Part shown: positions 32,918 to 43,552 of the stretch, one piece after another
How the letters are laid out: each line of letters opens with the position of its first letter
How positions within the stretch are numbered: position 1 is the stretch's first letter
Assembly: GCA_034401795.1 (NCBI GenBank)
Contig: CM067370.1
Coordinates: forward strand, 61,854,369 to 61,918,368
Direction of reading: 5' to 3'
Source: Chaetoderma sp. LZ-2023a
Lineage: Eukaryota > Mollusca > Caudofoveata > Chaetodermatida > Chaetodermatidae
DNA: 64,000 nucleotides
Notes under the pieces: generated by a model
The model's input: only the letters and a program-made list of their open reading frames with translations
What the model was told of the DNA's origin: nothing
Databases searched by the model: none
Position numbers and translations under genes: made by a program

Positions 32918-34650
32918 AAGACTGTTCTGTATCCCAGTGCCACTCAACATTGTCCTCCAGCAGGAATATGTAGTGGTTTGTTGATCGTAGACAAATTTGG
33001 GATAAATTTAGCTACATAATTCACCATTCCCATGGATCTCTGTAAATCCTTGTTACACTCCGTTACTGTTATTTGTACAATTCCCTGATTCCGTTCATCC
33101 GTAGCTTTTATACCATGTTTGCTAAATATATGTCCAATGTATATAACCTCATCTACGGCAATCTTACACTTTGCTTTATTGAACCTAAGATTAGCTATGC
33201 AAGCTCTGTCTAATACTTCTCTAAGACGTTCATTGTGTTTATGTCATGTCCCCATATTAGTATGTCGTCTACCACTACGTCTACACCTTGTATGTCATCA
33301 AATAATTGTGAAATAGTTATTTGGAATACCTCAGGGGCAGAAGAAATACCAAATGGCAATCTAACAAATCTGTATCTTCCAAAACTTGAATTAAATGTCA
33401 CAAGTTTAGAACTTTGTTCATTGAGTTTTATTTGCCAAAATCCTGATGACGTGTCTAACCTACTAAATATTTGTGCTCCTGAAACTTTAGTGGTGACTTC
33501 CTCAACAGTTTTCATTGGATAATGTTCTCGTTTTATTGCTTTATTGAGGTCACGTGGACCCAAGCAAATTCTTACTTTGCTGCCTTTTTCCACAACTACC
33601 ACGGAGTTTACCCAGTTGGTAGGTTTGGTAACTTTTTCCACTATTGATTCCTTTTCCATTTTGCCTAATTCTGCTTTAACTTTGTCTCTGAGTGCAAACA
33701 GAATTTTCCGAGTTGGGTGTATTACTGGCATTACACTGTTATCAAGTATAATATGGTGCTCCTTCTCTAGGCATCCAATACCTTTAAATACATCCTGATA
33801 TTCATCTAAAATGTTATGTTGTGAAGATTTTGATGTATCCCGATTGATTGCATAAATCCGTTTAATTAAGTTTAGTTCATCGCACGCTTGTAGGCCTAAC
33901 ACTGGTGAGACATCAAAATCCACTATGTAAAAGTCAATGACATAATATTTGCCCTTGTACGACACTGTAAACGTAGCCTTCCCTAGCGTTTTAGTTTGAT
34001 GTCCCGAATACGATACCAATTTCGTTCGTGATCTCTCTAACAGATCGTTGCTAATTGTGTCATAATATTTCTTTGACATTATGTGACATTGTGCGCCTGT
34101 GTCACTTTTGAAACTGACAGTTTTATGTTTAATTTTTAAATCAACATCCCAAGTGTCTTTACTAATTCCAGTGCGCTGTACCATATCAATATATAATTCA
34201 TTATCGGAGTCGTCGTCATTAAATCCTGTAACATAGTCCGTATTGTGTTCTAGACCCATGTTTACTTTATTTCCAGTCGCTTGAGGAGTCCGTGTTCTAC
34301 ACATTTTGGAAAAATTATTGTTACCCTTACAACGATAACAGGTCTGTCCAAAAGCTGGGCATTTCTTATGTGGGTGGTTTCGACCGCATTTAAAACATGT
34401 ATCTCGCTGATCGTAGCTTTTGTTGCTATGGTAACCAGGTGTATGTACAGGTGGTCGGTTCTGAACAGGTCTCTGTTTGACCGCATTTACCAAATGGCTG
34501 TCAGCATCTGTTAATGTTTTCATTTGACATTCGCTCGGCTCCGTCGCTCGGCAAATATCTATTGCTCTCTGTAATGTGAAATCCGTGTCCCGTAGCAGTC
34601 TGCTTTGAACCTGGTCATTAATTATGCCGCATACAATACGACCCACGTAT
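32918..34650 (-). pseudogene. Gypsy gag zinc knuckles, protease and RT (fossil part)
   Basis: Minus-strand fossil segment. In order: TLQRAIDICRATE; zinc knuckles CFKCGRNHPHKKC and CYRCKGNNNF (about 34410-34320); protease DTGAQCHIMSKKYYD (about 34110); RT with VIHPTRKILFALRDKVK, ICLGPRDLNKAIKREHYPM, FSRLDTSSGFWQIKL, FGRYRFVRLPFGISSAPEVFQ, GVDVVVDDILIWG and, at the low-coordinate end, FIPNLSTINKPLH. It belongs to the broken gypsy element. Confidence 0.88.
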
Positions 34651-34661
34651 CAAAGAATCAG

Positions 34662-35051
34662 CTAGTTTACTGAACTCGCACAATTTGGCTTTCGCCTATA
34701 GCTCTGTAACAAGCATCTATGCTCTCTCCGTGTGCATGGCTGCGCGTGTTGAAAACGTGATCCTCGTATGTTGTTTTTTCGCGGGTTGCAGTAAGCATCA
34801 AAATGTTCTAGGATTCTTGCGAGGTCTGTCCTGTCGACATCCCTATCCCACGCAAATGTGTTGTATATCTCCACTGCATCTGATGTGATTATATGTAGTA
34901 GTGTCATTGCCTGGATCTCTGGGTCTTTGGGTTTTATACCAGTGGCGACCATGTATATCTCAAACGATTGTTTAAAACGCCTCCAATTTTCACTTATATT
35001 TCCATTTAAATTTAAGCTCGATTGTGGCTGTAACTGATCCATGCCTAACAC
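34662..35051 (-). pseudogene. Gypsy gag N-terminal segment (fossil part)
   Basis: Starts MLGMDQLQPQSSLNLNG, with ENWRRFKQSFEIYMVATG, DPEIQAMTLLHIITSDAVEIYNTFAW and LARILEHFDAYCNPRKN, the usual gag (retrotrans_gag-like) pattern W-x2-F-K-x2-F. It lies about 95 bp inside the right LTR, as expected for gag after a short leader. Confidence 0.85.
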
Positions 35052-35145
35052 TAACTTTAAAACAAACTTTTTAACTACTTTTTAACTGAAAGTCCTGACA
35101 CCATGAACTGTTCGAACGCGGTCTTCTATGATATAACTAGCACAC

Positions 35146-35320
35146 AGTAATGTATGACTATATAGTAAGATGACTTTATTCAGACTGAGCTATAACGGGG
35201 CCAGCAACATGGCTAATTAGGACAGGGCGGATACATGTCAATTATAGCTTGTACTATACTAAATCAAGGAGATGTAGGTTATAAGGTACTCTACGGCCAT
35301 ATAACTATAGAATCATTATA
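35146..35320 (-). repeat. Right LTR of the gypsy element
   Basis: 175 bp, from AGTAATGTATGAC to GAATCATTATA. Matches the split left LTR with about 14 substitutions and a 3-bp gap by eye. Contains the single uninterrupted TAGGTTA site where the left LTR received the DNA transposon. Confidence 0.9.
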
Positions 35321-35366
35321 ATGGGTACACCCTGCTGCGCCTAGCACTTGGTTATATAAACATGTT
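35321..35366 (-). mobile_element. Head of the SINE-like element, beyond the gypsy insertion
   Basis: ATGGGTACACCCTGCTGCGCCTAGCACTTG matches the reverse complement of the head at 7380-7420 (CCTGCTGCGCCTAGCATTTG). Together with 18828-19101 it completes the copy that the gypsy element interrupted. Confidence 0.55.
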
Positions 35367-35439
35367 GTGTTGTGAAAGCCGTAATTGGACTTATTGCAGT
35401 TGTTATCATTTTCTGTGTTAATTGCTACAGATTCTTCAT

Positions 35440-36836
35440 TCTACACCAATCCCAGAAGCAATGGTATAGTACTAAAAGACAAAATAATAAGACCTATTGC
35501 AATCAAAAATAAATTGAAAGGACCCCAATAAAAGCAATGGGCCTGATGAAATACCACTGAGATTATTAAAGGAAACGGCTAAAGAAATTAGTACACCACT
35601 ATGCATAATTAACCTTTAGTCTCTGGAAGAAGGCGTACTTTCCTGACAGCTGGAAAATGGCAAATGTATGCTGCATACACAAAAAGGCTAAAAAAATTAC
35701 CCAAGCAACTACAGGACAATCAGTCTCACCTCTACCTTATGTATGGCCCTGGAGTCTTTATGCGAGACAGCATTGTAAATTTTGTGGAAACAGCCAATCT
35801 ATTTACCAAATGCCAGCATGGATTCAGACATAATAGATTATGTAAAACTCAACTATTAGAATACCTCGAAGATATAACAACCAAACTTGACTCAAATTAA
35901 CCTGTCGATGCAGTATATTTAGACTTCTCAAAAGCATTCGACGCTGTACCACCCCAACAACTCCAAACAAAACTGAGAAGCTATGGTATTGGCGACAATT
36001 TAGTAAGATGGATAGGAAATTGCGTATGTAACAGAAGCCAGAGAGTAAGGATCAATGACACAAGTCACACAACATCAGACTGGATTGAGGTGACCAGCGG
36101 CATGCCACAAGGAAGTGTCCTAGAACGTATACTGTTTCTGATATATATAAATGACCTACCTGACGGACTAACCTGCCACTGTAAAATATTTGCAGATGAC
36201 ACAAAGATATATGGCAACCTAGCTACCAGTAAGATTCAGGACAACATAGACAAAGTATGAAAGTGGTCACAGATATGGCAACTACATGTATTTTTCAATA
36301 CAGATAAAATGCATGTCATACATTTCAGCAGAAACAACAATCAAACCAAATGCTATATGACAGATATGCCCTATATGCATCCTGTATCAACCTCAGAGGT
36401 AGAAAAAGACTTGGGAGCGCATATTGACAGAAACTTTCTTTCGATATACATATAGGGAATATCATATCCCAGGCACAATAGACCAATCTACTTTCACGCT
36501 CTTGTACAAGTCTCTAGTGAGACCAATTCTCGAATACTGCAACTCGGAATGGTTACCAAGATTGAAAAGGCAATCACAGCTATTAGAAAGAGTTGAATGC
36601 CGAGCAACAAAACTTGGCCCGCAAATCAAAGCGTATACATGTAGCTACACGGAAAGACTTAAACCCTAAATCTAATGTCACGGAAATATAGACGATTTTG
36701 AGGAGATTTAATTGAAACATTCAAGCTCATCAGGGATCTATATAATAGTGATAAGGACTACTTTTTCGAGCCATCCAGTATTACACAGACCAGAGGGCAT
36801 AGCTTCAAGCTAAACATAAAGCACAGCAATGAGGTT
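35440..36836 (+). mobile_element. CR1/L2-like LINE copy, same family as 2.5-7.1 kb (RT only, decayed)
   Basis: Landmarks: SNGPDEIPLRLL (about 35535), TKCQHGFRHNRLCKTQLLEYLED, AVYLDFSKAFDAVPPQQLQ (about 35910), DWIEVTSGMPQGSVL, IYINDLPDGLTCHCKIFADDTKIYG (about 36145-36215), LYKSLVRPILEYCNSEWLPRLKRQSQLLERV (about 36500) and a fading C-terminus. Several stops and frame changes occur. It is 5' truncated and ends at a poly-G run. The phrase ..LTCHCK.FADDTKIYG.. is shared with the first LINE, so both are one family. Confidence 0.8.
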
Positions 36837-37461
<625 letters not shown>

Positions 37462-38305
37462 AGGATCGGGCATCCAAAGCTGATGTGGCGTCCTTGCAAG
37501 TCATGGAGATGAGACTCAACACGCGGGTGGATTCTGCACTTTGTGTATGGGCAGCCCAGTTCAGGGCGATGTTTGAGTTGTTCCAGTCATCCACGGGGTC
37601 GTCCTTGATGAGGCAGGATTACACCTCGGTGGTTCAGTCCGGCTTGTGGAGGAGACGGCACCCGCCCCTCTGATCGCTATGGCTTATGAGCCTACTGCGG
37701 AAGAGGAAGAGTTGTTGCTGTGAGATGATATCCCAATGCCAGTCTTGCCAGTTGACGGGTCGGGCCCCATGCGAGTTCCCCGGCGAGAACCGTTCTGGTA
37801 GGGTCGGGGAAGACGGGAGTCGTAGATCTTCACCCAAGCGAGTTAGCATCTTGTCGTGCAACATCGATCGCAGCCTGTGCAGATTCCTACCGTCGGAGGC
37901 AGACATCAGCTGTTCTCAAGCAAATTGCAAGACTCATTTTAGTCTGTCATTGGTTAAGAAACTGATGCGAACCGGATTGGCTCATCCAAGAAACCTGCGC
38001 TTTGTGTTCCAGGACAAGGTCTGGGATTTCAATACATTACCGTTTGGTCTGACGACAGCCCCCCCCCCCCAGGTCTTCACCAAGGTGGTTCTTGCCATGA
38101 CTACAGGAGAAACATAGCTATTCATACTTACATAGACGACTGGTTGCTGAAGGCGGGGTTCATACTTACATAGACGACTGCTGAAGGCGGGGAACCCAGT
38201 CACTCTGTGCAACAATCTGAAAATTGTACTAGCTCTATTGAAAGAGCTAGGTTGGATTGTCAATCTAGAGGAATCAGAATTAATTCCATCTCAGGAATTT
38301 ATTAG

Positions 38306-39345
38306 TCCCCTACGGGTAAAACCGAGGGACTATAGCTTTGCACTCCGTCCGTCTGTCACAGTTGATTTTCCGTAGTTTTTTTGCAGTCCTTCAAGGTATT
38401 CAACTGAGAATTGGTATGTTGCTTTGTTATGAGAAGTTACAGGACCGGTTCGAGTTTCAGGCGTATGCGTAAATTTTCGATGGGGTTATGCCCCCTTTCG
38501 ACTTAAGAAATATGAAAAATATCAGCTTCCCGCACTTTTTTCGCACTCCTTCAAGATATTTAAGCGAAAATCGGTGCATCGCTTTACTATAAGGAGTTAC
38601 AGAGCAAGTTCGAGTTTCAGGCATATGCATAAATTTTTGATGGAGTTATGCCCCTTTTGTCTTAAGAAATACGAAAAATATTAGTTTCCCGCACTTTTTT
38701 CGCAGTCTTTCAAGATATTCTACTGAGAATTGCTACATTACTTTGTTATGAGAAGTTACAGACCAAGATCGACTTTCGGGGGTATGCGTCAATTTTTTAT
38801 GGAGTTATGCCCGCTTTCAACGAAAAATATTAGCTTTCTGCACTTTTTTCGCAATCCTTCAAGATATTTAAGGGAAAATTGGTACATCATTTTGGTGTAA
38901 GGAGTTACAGAGTAAGTTTGAGTTTCAGACATTTTCGTCAGTTTTTCATTCAGTTAAGCCCCCTTTTGACTTATGAAATGCGAAAAATATTAGTTTTCCA
39001 CCCTTTTTCTCGCAGTCTTTCAAGATATTCAACTGAGAATTGGTACATTACTTTATTATGAGAAATTACAGACCAAGTTCGAGTTTCAGGCATTTGCATA
39101 ATTTTTTGGATGGAGTTATGTTCCCTATCGACTTATGAAATACAAACATATCAGCTTTCAAGACTTTCCTTCTCCTTCACCATATATAACTGAAACATGG
39201 TTTATTGCTATGTTATGAGAAGTTACAGATCAAGTTCGAGTTTCAGCTGCTTCTGTCAATTTTTAATGGAGTTTTTGACTCAATCGCTAAAGATTTATAT
39301 CACCAGGTAGGGACATGTATTGCAAAGCAATATTTACAGAATGCT
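38306..39345. mobile_element. Dispersed repeat insertion built of ~160-bp tandem units
   Basis: Inserted in the second DIRS copy. It starts with a hairpin (TAGTCCC... GGGACTA), then a CCGTCCGTCTGTC box, then five to six diverged ~160-bp units, each containing GCACTTTTTTCGCA, GAGTTACAGA and GAGTTATGCCCC (start positions about 38485, 38645, 38804, 38953, 39115). It ends GGGACATGTATTGCAAAGCAATATTTACAGAATG. A relative with the same start and end lies at 55138-55990. No coding capacity. The class is unknown to me. Confidence 0.7.
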
Positions 39346-39585
39346 TGTTTACCTGGGAATACTGGTCAATCTCAAGAACGGTATGGTTTTTCCTGCGGAA
39401 AGAAGAGTCAGGAGATTATTGGCGGTCCTGGGGGGTCCATTTCCCTAGCACTCTGATGGCGCGTTAGTTTCTCAAGATACTGGGTTTGCTAGTATCATTG
39501 GAGAAGGTAGTGCCTTATACAGCGCAGGACGATTCAAATGTACTTAATGTCGTTCTGGTCTCAGAGGACAGATCCCTAGGCGCAT

Positions 39586-40118
39586 GAGGTGTCAGGTCCG
39601 AGGGGAATCGCATCACACTTTTTCCCCTAGGCGCATGAGGTGTCAGGTCCGAGGGGAAATACGTGTAAGCGAACGATTTGCTGTGTGCATGACCTATACA
39701 GTATGTTATCTCTGATGTCAAAAAAGCAAACACGTGAGACGGCGCAAGAAGCACTCTTCTGCGGCCTCTACGACCCCGGCCTGTCCTGCGGCACTTACTG
39801 CCTTCCAATCCCCGGCCTCTACTGCGGCATTTAGTGCCTTCCCGCCATCGACCTCTACGGCTATTGTGGCATTTACTGCCACCCCACCACCGACCCCTAT
39901 GGTCACTGCAGCATTTACTGCCTCACCACCCTCGTGAGGTGTCAGGTTCGAGGAGAAACGCAGATCACTTCCCCTAGGCGCATGAGGTGTCAGGTCCGAG
40001 GGGAATCGCATCACACTTTTTCCCCTAGGCGCATGAGGTGTCAGGTCCGAGGGGAAATATGTGTAAGCGAATGATTTGCTGTGTTGCATGGCCTATATAG
40101 TATGTTATCTGTGATGTC
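39586..40118. repeat. Duplicated hairpin block flanking a 42-bp minisatellite
   Basis: CCCCTAGGCGCATGAGGTGTCAGGTCCGAGGGG occurs four times (about 39579, 39623, 39974 and 40021), and the ~140-bp block that follows (ending GTATGTTATCTCTGATGTCA) occurs twice. Between the blocks, 39780-39935 has about four units with GCGGCATTTACTGCC at a period near 42 bp, giving a 14-residue peptide period (AAFTAxPPxT). Confidence 0.8.
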
Positions 40119-40300
40119 ATTCTATGAATGTTACTAAATTCTTGAAAACCTTTTATCTGGCTTGACTATTCCACTTAAGGATCGTGACATTGTCATGAAT
40201 TGATGACCCAGAGTATGTGAGTACATGCCCCAAAACACCTGTCCACACTGTCTGTTTTCTCCTTCTTTTTCTTTCAGCATTGTTCCCCTCCTTTTCTTTC

Positions 40301-40531
40301 AGAGCCAGAGCTGGAGCTGGAGCTAAAATGCAGCAACGAAAACAACAATGACAGACGGGCAGAAAGACAGATGGAGGACTGGAATGGACAACAGAACAAC
40401 AGATGGGCCGGCCTGGCGGCGGACCGCGAGGGATATGGACGTGTGTCCATCTCATTCGTGGCCCGTAGGCAGGTATGCTTGTCTGTCGAACAGACTGACA
40501 AACCAATCAACAAATGGACAGACTGACGGAC
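40301..40531 (+). other. Exon-like open frame between polypyrimidine-AG and CAG|GTATG
   Basis: After TTTTCTTTCAG, an open frame reads EPELELELKCSNENNN and then DRRAERQMEDWNGQQNN, up to SFVARRQ at CAG|GTATGC (about 40471); it stays open to about 40531. It is hydrophilic and not repetitive, unlike its surroundings. It could be a captured exon, part of an unrecognised transposon gene or chance; no domain is recognised. Confidence 0.2.
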
Positions 40532-41397
40532 AACTCTGGGCATAGCAAGCTGCTGGAGTACGCTTAAGCAATGTACTTGGCCCCACTTGCTCAGTCTTCT
40601 CGGATGGGACTTTAAACTGAGGTCCCGTCATACAGTGCCCATCACTGTGTGAACGTGAGCTAGGGTTAGGTAGGCAAGAAATTTCGGCATAGTCAAAGTA
40701 AACCGGATGCTGAATGGATCCCTCCTCGGATGGAACCACGCAACATGCGGATTACAAAACCAAAACCAAATTGCTAGAATTAGAATCTTTCGGAATTTTC
40801 GAGGGGACTATGGAGGGATGTAACCCGGATGACTGATCGAGTTCGTCCTCGGACGGACACAGTCACCATACGGGCTACCTAACCAATCAAAATCAAACAA
40901 GTGCGCGCTGGTGCCTGCTCGGATGATGGCCAGAAGACCAAATGGGTCCCAGGACCCGAAAGACCCCACACCCCAACCTCCCCACTCCCCCCAAAGGGGC
41001 CGGGAGGTCTCTGACCTAAAGCCCCCCCCCCTTGGGTGCATCAGGTCATAAGACCGTACGCACCTCCCCCGACCCAACACCTACCCCATCCCTTCCCCAC
41101 CCCCGATAGGTCCAGGTTAGGCCATCCCCATTACACACGCCCAAGCATGAGGAGCAACAAAAAAAAGACATGGAAAAGAACAGCAACATGAGACAAAATC
41201 GAGAGACAACGATCAACACACACACACACACAGAGAGAGACACAAGCTAATGCACAAACCGACGTCACAAGAATTCACAAGAATTCAACAGAAACCATAA
41301 AGGCCAGGCGTGAGTCTAGACCCTAGCATTGGGAACTAGCATATAAACGCCTCAAATATTACAACACAAACACACAGAGGACAGATCTAAGACATCC

Positions 41398-41398
<1 letters not shown>

Positions 41399-41430
<32 letters not shown>
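41399..41430. repeat. Poly-C tract (32 bp)
   Basis: An uninterrupted run of 32 C. It is one of several long poly-C or poly-G runs in the window. Confidence 0.97.
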
Positions 41431-43215
41431 ATTGATATACCACCTTCAACGGTGGCTAGCAGAACAGAATCCCCTGCGAGGTGTTCCACTACCGCCTCCT
41501 CAGCCGCAGATGTCCATCTTCACGGACGCATCTGCGACAGGATGGGGAGCGGTACTGAACAATCTGTCAGTGCTGGGCGAATGGGATCAGGCAAATGCAC
41601 AGAAACATATAAATGTCCTGGAACTATTAGCAGTGGCATTAGCCAATCGAAAGTTTGAGGATCAAATCTGAGACAAAGTAGTCCTAAGAAGGATGGACAA
41701 CTCAACAGTGGTGTCTTATTTAAACTGCCAAGGTGGGATGAGGCCACGAGAGTTGTGCATGATGATTTGGAAACTTCTGTTGTGGTGCCAGGAGAATAAT
41801 GTCATTCTTCGGGCAGATTGAACATCCTAGCAGATGCGCTCAGTCAAAGGATGATTTGTCGTCCGACGGAATGGCAGCTCAAACAGTCAGTAGGAGAAGT
41901 CCTCTTCAATCATTGCGGCAAGCCAAATGTGGATCTATTTGCGATGAAAGGAAACGTAAAGATGGCCACCTATGCGTCTCCGATCCCAGATCCGTTAGCA
42001 TTAGCAGTAGACGCACTGGCAATCAGTTGGAAAGGGATTTTCACGTACACATACCCTCCAACAATTCTAATTCCAAAAGTTCTAGAAATGATAAGAGTAG
42101 GCACATGTTAAGTACTACTGATCGCTCCTCATTGGCCGGACCGATCATGGTTTACGGATCTTCGGGACCTTCTGGTCTGCAATCCGGTGCCTCTACCAGT
42201 CAGATGGGATTTAATATCCCAGAACAAGGGTCTACATCAACACGCAGACCGGAAACCATCAAATTGACTGCATGGGTTTTGTCAAGCAGCGAGCAATTGA
42301 GAGTGGATTTTCATAGCATGCAGAGAAATTTGTCGCTTCAGCCAGTGGGGGAGGGGGTTGGGGGATGGTGGGGTGTCAAGCACTAGAACATATAATTATA
42401 GAATCAACACGTTTGCAGTTTAAACCCTTTTCTGCAACTGTTCGACACAAAGCAGATTTTATCTGTCAGTTGTATGATGTTGATAAACTTGAACCTTCAA
42501 CCCTAGCGGCATCCGTATATAAGTCTGCACTAGCTTCAGTCGTTCCAAGCCTGGCCAATGCAGGAGAAGAGAACGACACTTTGAGTGAAGTTATTAAAGG
42601 AATGAGCAATCTGCGACCTAGACAGCCTATGCCTATTCCTGCTTAGAATTTTATCTTGGTTGCAGCAGCATCGGCGAGGAGAAGCAAAATTTGTGTGCTT
42701 TCTGCCGAACAAGACCACTTTGTCATTACGGGTGAAGGTTTACGACTATTACCACGTCTTAGCTTTTTGGCAAAGAATCAGTCACTTAAATATCCAGGTC
42801 AACCGATCAATTTGCCAAGCTTAATCAGACACAATCCAAGCTCTTCTGCTTGGTGTCCAGTCCGATGTCTGAAAATGTACAAGAAACATACTCAGGTGTG
42901 GAGGGATGATCCAAAATCACTTTGGCTGTGTCTCAAGCCTCTCCATCTTCGTGCCTTGAAAGATAATATTTCGCGCTGGATAGTCGATGCTGTTCAAATG
43001 ACGCATAAATTAGCTACAGGGAAGCTGGTTGATCGTGCAAATGTCCATGAAGTACGAGCACTAGCCGCACCATCAGCCCTTTATAAGAGTCACATTAGAG
43101 GAGGTGATGTCTGTAGCACAATGGCATGCCGAGTCGTCATTCACCAATTTCTACCTTCGCGATATAGCAAGCCAGCTTAATCCAGTTGCCGTCGTAAACT
43201 TACTCAATGTAAATT

Positions 43216-43429
43216 AAGTCACAGACCAATTCCACTGAAAAAGTGGCCCAATTCCCCATCTTTGTCCCCCACCCGCCACCCCCATCAAATACAAATCTCT
43301 AATCTCAATAACTAAAAGGAAAAAACAGATGTATTGTATCGTTGGTTTTTTTTCTTTTTTCTATGTCTAATTAATCTGTATATTCACAAGTATATCTCAC
43401 ATTCTATGTTAAGCTGTGTGTGTAATTGT
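43216..43429. other. Spacer after the second DIRS copy
   Basis: Pyrimidine-rich, non-coding sequence between the tyrosine-recombinase remnant and a LINE 3' end. It may be the 3' UTR of that LINE. Confidence 0.4.
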
Positions 43430-43552
43430 ATATGTATGTTTAATGTTAGGTGTCCGCCACCACTATAGGCAATGCCTTCGGCGAACAACCTGTATTGAAA
43501 GTATGTGAATTGGTATCCAAGAAGCAAATAAATAATATTGAATCTTGATCTC
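43430..43552 (+). mobile_element. 3' end of a LINE of the second family (strongly 5' truncated)
   Basis: AGGTGTCCGCCACCACTATAGGCAATGCC... GGCGAACAAC, then AAATAATATTGAATCTTGATCT, corresponds to the 3' end at 10.07-10.2 kb, including the stem-loop and the GAATCTT tail. No RT sequence is attached. Confidence 0.65.

Larger units (their letters stand above)
19102..35320 (-). mobile_element. Ty3/gypsy LTR retrotransposon, broken, with nested insertions
   Basis: A fossil Ty3/gypsy element bounded by 175-178-bp LTRs. Gag (zinc knuckles), protease, RT, RNase H and integrase are all recognisable, but the element is broken at several points. Its middle pol segment lies on the plus strand while gag, the first part of pol and the pol tail lie on the minus strand, so it has also been rearranged. 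It hosts a DNA transposon in the left LTR, about 1.9 kb of unclassified DNA and a DIRS element in the integrase region. The two LTRs differ at about 14 of ~175 positions by eye (about 8%), so it is an old insertion. It sits inside a SINE-like element. Confidence 0.85.
39579..41377. mobile_element. Unclassified 1.8-kb insertion with ~12-bp direct flanks
   Basis: Interrupts the second DIRS copy. AGAGGACAGATC stands on both sides (about 39567-39578 and 41376-41388), consistent with a target duplication. The left part holds repeated hairpin blocks, a 42-bp minisatellite and a duplicated ~140-bp block. The right part holds an exon-like frame (40301-40530), a block with GATGGGACTTTAAACTGAGGTCCCGT and simple repeats (CA, poly-C). 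No transposase or RT is seen. Confidence 0.5.
37462..43215 (+). mobile_element. Second DIRS copy, old and broken, split by two insertions
   Basis: A relative of the DIRS element at 25.7 kb. Recognisable parts: gag piece (RLNTRVDSALCVWAAQFRAMFELF, about 37510-37580), RT (LRFVFQDKVWDFNTLPFGLTTAP, about 38000-38070; YIDDW near 38130), the RT C-terminal part at 39346-39578, RNase H from 41431 (QMSIFTDASATGWGAVL, INVLELLAVALA), the VDLFAM and DALAISWKG block (about 41930-42050) and the tyrosine recombinase with DRANVHEVRAL to about 43200. No terminal repeats are seen. It is a fossil with many breaks, clearly older than the first copy. Confidence 0.85.
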
